Shown: positions 13,750 through 17,148 of the stretch, one piece after another
Layout of the letters: the number at the start of each line of letters is the position of its first letter
Numbering within the stretch: the stretch's first letter is position 1
Source of the DNA: UBA993 sp964436815
GTDB taxonomy: Bacteria > Bacillota > Dethiobacteria > DTU022
DNA length: 17,148 nt
Assembly (NCBI GenBank): GCA_964436815.1
Contig: CAYTER010000045.1
Span: forward strand, 1-17,148
Direction: 5' to 3'
Position numbers and translations under genes: made by a program
The notes under the pieces: generated by a model
What the model was told of the DNA's origin: nothing
What the model saw: only the letters and a program-made list of their open reading frames with translations
The model's database searches: none

Positions 13750-14781
13750 TTGAACGCATACAATTTAAAAGATTACGATTACCATTTGCCGTCTGAGCTG
13801 ATCGCCCAGGAACCTCTAAACCAGAGAGACCAATCCCGGATGCTTTTACTAAACCGCGGTGACGGCACCATTAGGCATGACAGGTTTAATCATTTTCCAT
13901 CCTGCTTGGAGAAAGGCGATCTGCTGGTCCTTAATAATACAAAAGTTATACCGGCACGCCTGACAGGGACCCTGGAAAAAGGCGGCAGCGAGGCTGAAAT
14001 TTTACTCATAACCCGTCTGGATAGCGGCAACTGGGAAGCGATGGTTAAACCCGGCCGGAAATTAAAGCCGGGAGCGGTTGTTAATCTAGATCAGGGAGTT
14101 TCGGCCGTTGTTGTGGACTATGCGCCTGATGGACTGCGGGAGATTCGCTTCAATTCTGTTCAGGCGTTTGAAGAAATACTTTCCCGGTTGGGGAAAGTGC
14201 CGCTGCCGCCTTATATTAAAAAGGAAGTTAAAAACCCCGAGCAGTACCAGACTATCTATGCCAGTAAAGAAGGATCGGCAGCAGCGCCGACAGCCGGGTT
14301 CCACTTTACTAACCGGGTATTTTCAGAACTTGAACGAAAAGGTGTGGAAACTGCTTTTATCACTCTGCATATCGGTCCGGGAACTTTTCAGCCGGTGAAA
14401 GCAGAAGATATCCGTAAACATGTCATGCATCATGAATTTTACCAGATTAACGAGCAGACAGCGGCGCTTCTGAACAGGGCTAAAGCTGAAAACCGGAGAA
14501 TAATTGCTGTGGGCACTACTGTCTGCCGGGTTCTTGAAACACTGGCCGCAAAGGCGGATCGGTTTTCTGTCACTGAAGGCTGGACTGATCTTTATATTTA
14601 TCCGGGTTATGAATTTCGTGCCGTAGATGCGCTGCTGACTAATTTTCACCTGCCTCGATCATCGCTGTTGCTGTTGGTAAGCGCTCTGGCCGGGCGGGAA
14701 AAGATCCTCAACGCCTACCGGGAAGCGGTCGAACTTAAATACCGCTTTTTCAGTTTTGGTGATTGCATGTTCATTGCCTAG
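13750..14781 (+). CDS. queA: S-adenosylmethionine:tRNA ribosyltransferase-isomerase QueA
   Basis: Transfers and rearranges the ribose of SAM onto preQ1 in tRNA to give epoxyqueuosine, acting right after Tgt. The 343-residue protein has the family's landmarks in order: DYHLPSELIAQEP at the N-terminus, LLVLNNTKVIPARL, KVPLPPYIKK, the SAM-site segment PTAGFHFT, LHIGPGTFQPV, GTTVCRVLETLA and TNFHLPRSSLLLLVSALAG. Length is normal. The start is TTG 13750, with GAAAGAG a few bases upstream; no ATG or GTG in frame fits better, and homologues begin at about this point. It lies 35 bases after the DUF2905 gene and 77 bases before tgt. Confidence 0.96.
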   Translation: MNAYNLKDYDYHLPSELIAQEPLNQRDQSRMLLLNRGDGTIRHDRFNHFPSCLEKGDLLVLNNTKVIPARLTGTLEKGGSEAEILLITRLDSGNWEAMVKPGRKLKPGAVVNLDQGVSAVVVDYAPDGLREIRFNSVQAFEEILSRLGKVPLPPYIKKEVKNPEQYQTIYASKEGSAAAPTAGFHFTNRVFSELERKGVETAFITLHIGPGTFQPVKAEDIRKHVMHHEFYQINEQTAALLNRAKAENRRIIAVGTTVCRVLETLAAKADRFSVTEGWTDLYIYPGYEFRAVDALLTNFHLPRSSLLLLVSALAGREKILNAYREAVELKYRFFSFGDCMFIA

Positions 14782-14820
14782 CGTTGAGGAAATGATCACT
14801 TATTTAAGAAAATGCTTCGA

Positions 14821-14847
14821 TTGACACTGTTAGATGCATCATATAAG
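14821..14847 (+). promoter_or_regulatory. Possible promoter immediately before tgt
   Basis: A perfect TTGACA (14821-14826) is followed after only 15 bp by TATAAG (14842-14847). The spacer is short, so strength is doubtful. Transcription would begin near 14854, about 5 bases before the tgt ATG, giving an almost leaderless mRNA. The 77-base queA-tgt gap has no terminator, so read-through from queA is also expected. Confidence 0.35.
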
Positions 14848-14858
14848 CTATAGAATGG

Positions 14859-15998
14859 ATGAACAGCTTGCCCGTTAATTACAGTTTGATTAATAAGTGC
14901 CACCAGACAGGAGCCCGCCTGGGTAAACTTGAAACCTTACACGGCGCGATTGATACTCCTGCTTTCATGCCCGTAGGAACCCAGGGTTCGGTAAAGGCAC
15001 TTTCCACTGATGAGTTGGAAGAGATGGGCACAGGGCTGATCTTAAGTAATTGTTACCATCTTTTTCTCAGGCCCGGGGTTGAGATTATTGCCCGTCATGG
15101 GGGACTGCATCAATTTATAAACTGGCAGGGAGCAATACTGACCGACAGCGGAGGGTTTCAGGTCTTCAGCCTTGGAGGTATGCGAAAAGTCAGTGATGAC
15201 GGTGTGCTTTTTACTTCGCATATAGATGGTTCGACGCACTTTTTAACCCCGGAGCGGGTAGCGCGTCTGCAAAATATGATTGCTTCAGATATTGCCATGG
15301 TTCTCGATCAATGCCCGCCCTATCCGGCAGTGAAGGATGAAGTGGCTGAAGCTGTTGAGAGAACGACAAAATGGGCTGTGCGGTCGAAACAGGCTCACAA
15401 AAATGAATCCCAAGCCCTTTTTGCCATCGTGCAGGGTGGAGTATATAATGATTTAAGGCAAGTATCGGCTCAGGCCCTGACAGATATCGGTTTTGACGGT
15501 TATGCTGTAGGCGGTTTATCGGTTGGTGAACCGAAAGAGCTTATGTATGGGTGCCTCGAAACGACGTTACCGCATTTGCCGGAGGAAAAAGTACGCTACC
15601 TGATGGGTGTAGGTTCGCCGGACGCTTTGTTGGAGGGGGTAAAAAGAGGGGTAGATATTTTTGATTGTGTACTGCCGACCCGCATCGCCCGTAACGGAAG
15701 GGTGATGACCAGCCGGGGGTATCTGCCGATTCGCAATAGTATTTATGGCAGCGACTTGTTGCCGCTTGATCCGGAGTGTGGCTGCCCCGTTTGCCTAAAC
15801 TACAGCAGAGCTTACATCAGGCATTTGCTCAATGCGGGTGAAATATTAGGGCTGAGGCTGACAAGCTACCACAATCTTTTCTATCTGAGTCAGCTGATGA
15901 GGGAAATGCGTTCAGCCCTGGCAGAAGATAGATTTGAGCAGTATTATAGAAAAATGAGTCCACTGTTGAACAATTATTATGGAGGTGTTGTTGAATGA
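14859..15998 (+). CDS. tgt: tRNA-guanine transglycosylase
   Basis: Exchanges G34 of GUN-anticodon tRNAs for preQ1, the substrate then used by QueA. In this 379-residue protein the substrate-binding Asp96 lies in LTDSGGFQVFS, the second base-recognition Asp150 in VLDQCPPYPA (many bacterial enzymes have DEC; here DQC), VQGGVY and GGLSVGE follow, and the nucleophile Asp269 is in IFDCVLPTRIARNG. Zinc ligands are Cys307, Cys309 and Cys312 in CGCPVC, with His338. NCYHLFLRPG (usually NTYHL) is a minor variant. ATG 14859 has no Shine-Dalgarno sequence; TTG 14868 has none either. The stop overlaps the yajC start (ATGA). Confidence 0.96.
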   Translation: MNSLPVNYSLINKCHQTGARLGKLETLHGAIDTPAFMPVGTQGSVKALSTDELEEMGTGLILSNCYHLFLRPGVEIIARHGGLHQFINWQGAILTDSGGFQVFSLGGMRKVSDDGVLFTSHIDGSTHFLTPERVARLQNMIASDIAMVLDQCPPYPAVKDEVAEAVERTTKWAVRSKQAHKNESQALFAIVQGGVYNDLRQVSAQALTDIGFDGYAVGGLSVGEPKELMYGCLETTLPHLPEEKVRYLMGVGSPDALLEGVKRGVDIFDCVLPTRIARNGRVMTSRGYLPIRNSIYGSDLLPLDPECGCPVCLNYSRAYIRHLLNAGEILGLRLTSYHNLFYLSQLMREMRSALAEDRFEQYYRKMSPLLNNYYGGVVE

Positions 15999-16270
15999 AT
16001 TTAGAATCACTAGGACCATTTGTACCACTGATTTTACTGTTTGTTATCTTTTATTTCCTGTTGATCAGACCCCAGCAGAAACAGCAGAAAAAGCGCCAGG
16101 AAATGCTTAAGAGCCTGAAAAAGGGAGATCGTGTCGTATCCATTGGCGGAATTCATGGCGTTATTAAAGAGATCGATGATACCATGATCTCTTTGCGTGT
16201 TGCAGACAACCTGAATCTGAAATTCTCCCGGGCTGCAATCGACCGGGTTCTTGAAGAAGAAGCCGAGTAA
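15995..16270 (+). CDS. yajC: Preprotein translocase subunit YajC
   Basis: Small (91-residue) membrane accessory protein of the Sec translocon that associates with SecDF. A single N-terminal helix (about 8-25, FVPLILLFVIFYFLLI) is followed by the family motif RPQQKQQKKRQEML and the cytoplasmic domain LKKGDRVVSIGGIHGVIKEI. The order tgt-yajC is widespread, often followed by secD and secF; here an intrinsic terminator comes instead, so secDF must be elsewhere. ATG overlaps the tgt stop by four bases, and GGAGGTG (about 15980-15986) lies inside tgt at good distance, so translation is coupled. Confidence 0.94.
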   Translation: MNLESLGPFVPLILLFVIFYFLLIRPQQKQQKKRQEMLKSLKKGDRVVSIGGIHGVIKEIDDTMISLRVADNLNLKFSRAAIDRVLEEEAE

Positions 16271-16299
16271 ATGCTGCAGGTTTAAACGCATGTCCGGCA

Positions 16300-16315
16300 A
16301 ATTATTAATCGGACT
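16300..16315 (+). repeat. 16-bp exact repeat, copy 2
   Basis: Second copy of AATTATTAATCGGACT, between yajC and its terminator. Its CGGAC pairs with GTCCG at 16292-16296 to make a small hairpin, a feature absent around copy 1. Confidence 0.4.
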
Positions 16316-16319
16316 GTAG

Positions 16320-16369
16320 AAACACTCCTTCAAAACGCCGGACCGGTGTTGACAGGGAGTGTTTTTATA
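16320..16369 (+). terminator. Intrinsic terminator after yajC
   Basis: AAACACTCC (16320-16328) pairs with GGAGTGTTT (16356-16364). The interior can extend the stem imperfectly through TCAA/TTGA and CCGG/CCGG, and a T run (16362-16366) follows. A smaller hairpin, GTCCG (16292-16296) with CGGAC (16310-16314), precedes it. This marks the end of the yebC-to-yajC transcript. Confidence 0.85.
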
Positions 16370-16396
16370 ATCTGTCAGACGAGAGGGTCTATAAAA

Positions 16397-17148
16397 GTGG
16401 ATTTAATAACCCTTGGCTGGGAAAAGAAAATCAGGGAAGAAGGGCCTTTAGCCCAGAGGATGCGTCCGGAAACGATCGAAACCTTCAGTGGTCAGCAGCA
16501 GATTCTCGGTATGGGAAAGCCACTTAGAAAAATGATTACCGAGGATAAACTTTCATCACTGCTCTTTTACGGACCTCCGGGGACCGGTAAAACCAGCCTG
16601 GCCAAGATTATTGCCGGTTACAGCCGGGCAGAATTCATTCAGCTTAATGCTGTTGCTGCCGGGGTGAAAGAAGTGCGTCAGGTGATTGAGCTGGCCCGGG
16701 AAAACTGGTCGCTGCATAACCGGCGGACGATATTATTCATTGATGAAATTCACCGTTTTAATAAAGCTCAGCAGGATGTGCTCTTAGCAGCTGTGGAGCA
16801 GGGGACGATAATTTTTATTGGCGCCACTACTGAGAACCCTTTCTTTTACCTCAATGGTCCATTGCTCTCACGCATCAGGCTGTTTCTCTTCGAGCCTTTA
16901 AAAAGAGATGAAATTCTCGAACTGTTGGAGTTGGCCCTGAAAGATAAAGAGAAGGGACTGGGGCTTCTTCCGCTAAAAGTTACTAATGAAGCTTTGATTT
17001 TTCTTGCTGACCGGGCTGGCGGTGATGCCCGTGCAGCGCTTAATGCGCTTGAAACTGCCGCACTGATCGGTGACAAAAGCGAAGAGACAATTATGATCAC
17101 TGTTGAGACCGCGGCTGAAGCCTTTAAAAACAGGCTGTTTACTTATGA
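16397..17148 (+). CDS. rarA: RarA/MgsA AAA+ recombination factor (5' part, cut by window edge)
   Basis: Replication-associated recombination protein A, an AAA+ ATPase related to clamp loaders and RuvB that acts at stalled forks. The first 250 codons are present and open to the right edge. Walker A is GPPGTGKTS (59-67), Walker B LFIDEIHRFNKAQQD with Asp116-Glu117, sensor 1 GATTENPFF (142-150), and the arginine-finger segment LLSRIRLFLFEPL follows. The HRFNK-QQD sequence separates it from RuvB, which has HRLS. An N-terminal PLAQRMRPETIETFSGQQ is typical. The start is GTG 16397, 9 nt after GAGAGGG (16381-16387). A perfect TATAAT (16366-16371) sits in the T run of the preceding terminator and may serve its promoter. 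Confidence 0.93.
   Translation, partial: MDLITLGWEKKIREEGPLAQRMRPETIETFSGQQQILGMGKPLRKMITEDKLSSLLFYGPPGTGKTSLAKIIAGYSRAEFIQLNAVAAGVKEVRQVIELARENWSLHNRRTILFIDEIHRFNKAQQDVLLAAVEQGTIIFIGATTENPFFYLNGPLLSRIRLFLFEPLKRDEILELLELALKDKEKGLGLLPLKVTNEALIFLADRAGGDARAALNALETAALIGDKSEETIMITVETAAEAFKNRLFTY

Overview
The window looks like a chromosomal segment of an anaerobic, Clostridia-like member of the Bacillota. The evidence is the housekeeping order yebC-ruvC-ruvA-ruvB-DUF2905-queA-tgt-yajC, the strong purine-rich ribosome binding sites with frequent GTG and TTG starts, consensus sigma-A-type promoters, a lipoprotein-type substrate-binding protein, and a selenium-metabolism cluster common in anaerobic Firmicutes. 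The genus cannot be told from the sequence. I see no insertion sequence, phage gene, CRISPR array, rRNA or tRNA.

Region 1 (1-5680, + strand). A tandem hairpin at the left edge is followed by a 64-residue two-helix membrane protein with a possible bis-His haem pair. Then comes a complete branched-chain-amino-acid-type (LivJ/G/F/H/M-like) ABC importer. It has a perfect-consensus promoter (413-442), a long leader, a lipoprotein binding protein, an intercistronic GC hairpin, two ATPases and two permeases. The last four genes are joined by 1-4 base stop/start overlaps. Its terminator (5650-5674) lies inside the 3' coding end of the convergent gene.

Region 2 (8681-5639, - strand, plus the divergent regulator 8947-9864). 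A four-gene run encodes a DUF3343 protein, a class V aminotransferase/cysteine desulfurase, YedF (TusA plus DsrE-like domains) and an EamA/DMT transporter. The first three are the known selenium/sulfur-trafficking set. The divergent LysR regulator shares a 265 bp AT-rich control region with them that carries candidate operator repeats. The EamA gene has no ATG/GTG/TTG at its apparent N-terminus and probably starts at ATT.

Region 3 (9894-10428). A preQ1-I riboswitch lies immediately ahead of queT, a queuosine-precursor transporter.

Region 4 (10456-16369, + strand). yebC, ruvC, ruvA, ruvB, a DUF2905 membrane protein, queA, tgt and yajC follow, ending in an intrinsic terminator. RuvABC processes Holliday junctions. 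QueT, Tgt and QueA form a pathway from precursor import, through base exchange at G34 of tRNA, to epoxyqueuosine. YajC is the Sec-translocon accessory protein.

Region 5 (16397-17148). The 5' part of rarA/mgsA, an AAA+ replication-associated recombination ATPase, is cut by the window edge.

No clearly unprecedented system is visible. The items most worth checking are the EamA start and its link to the selenium cluster, the asymmetric ATPase pair of the importer, and the preQ1 riboswitch whose Shine-Dalgarno abuts the annotated ATG.
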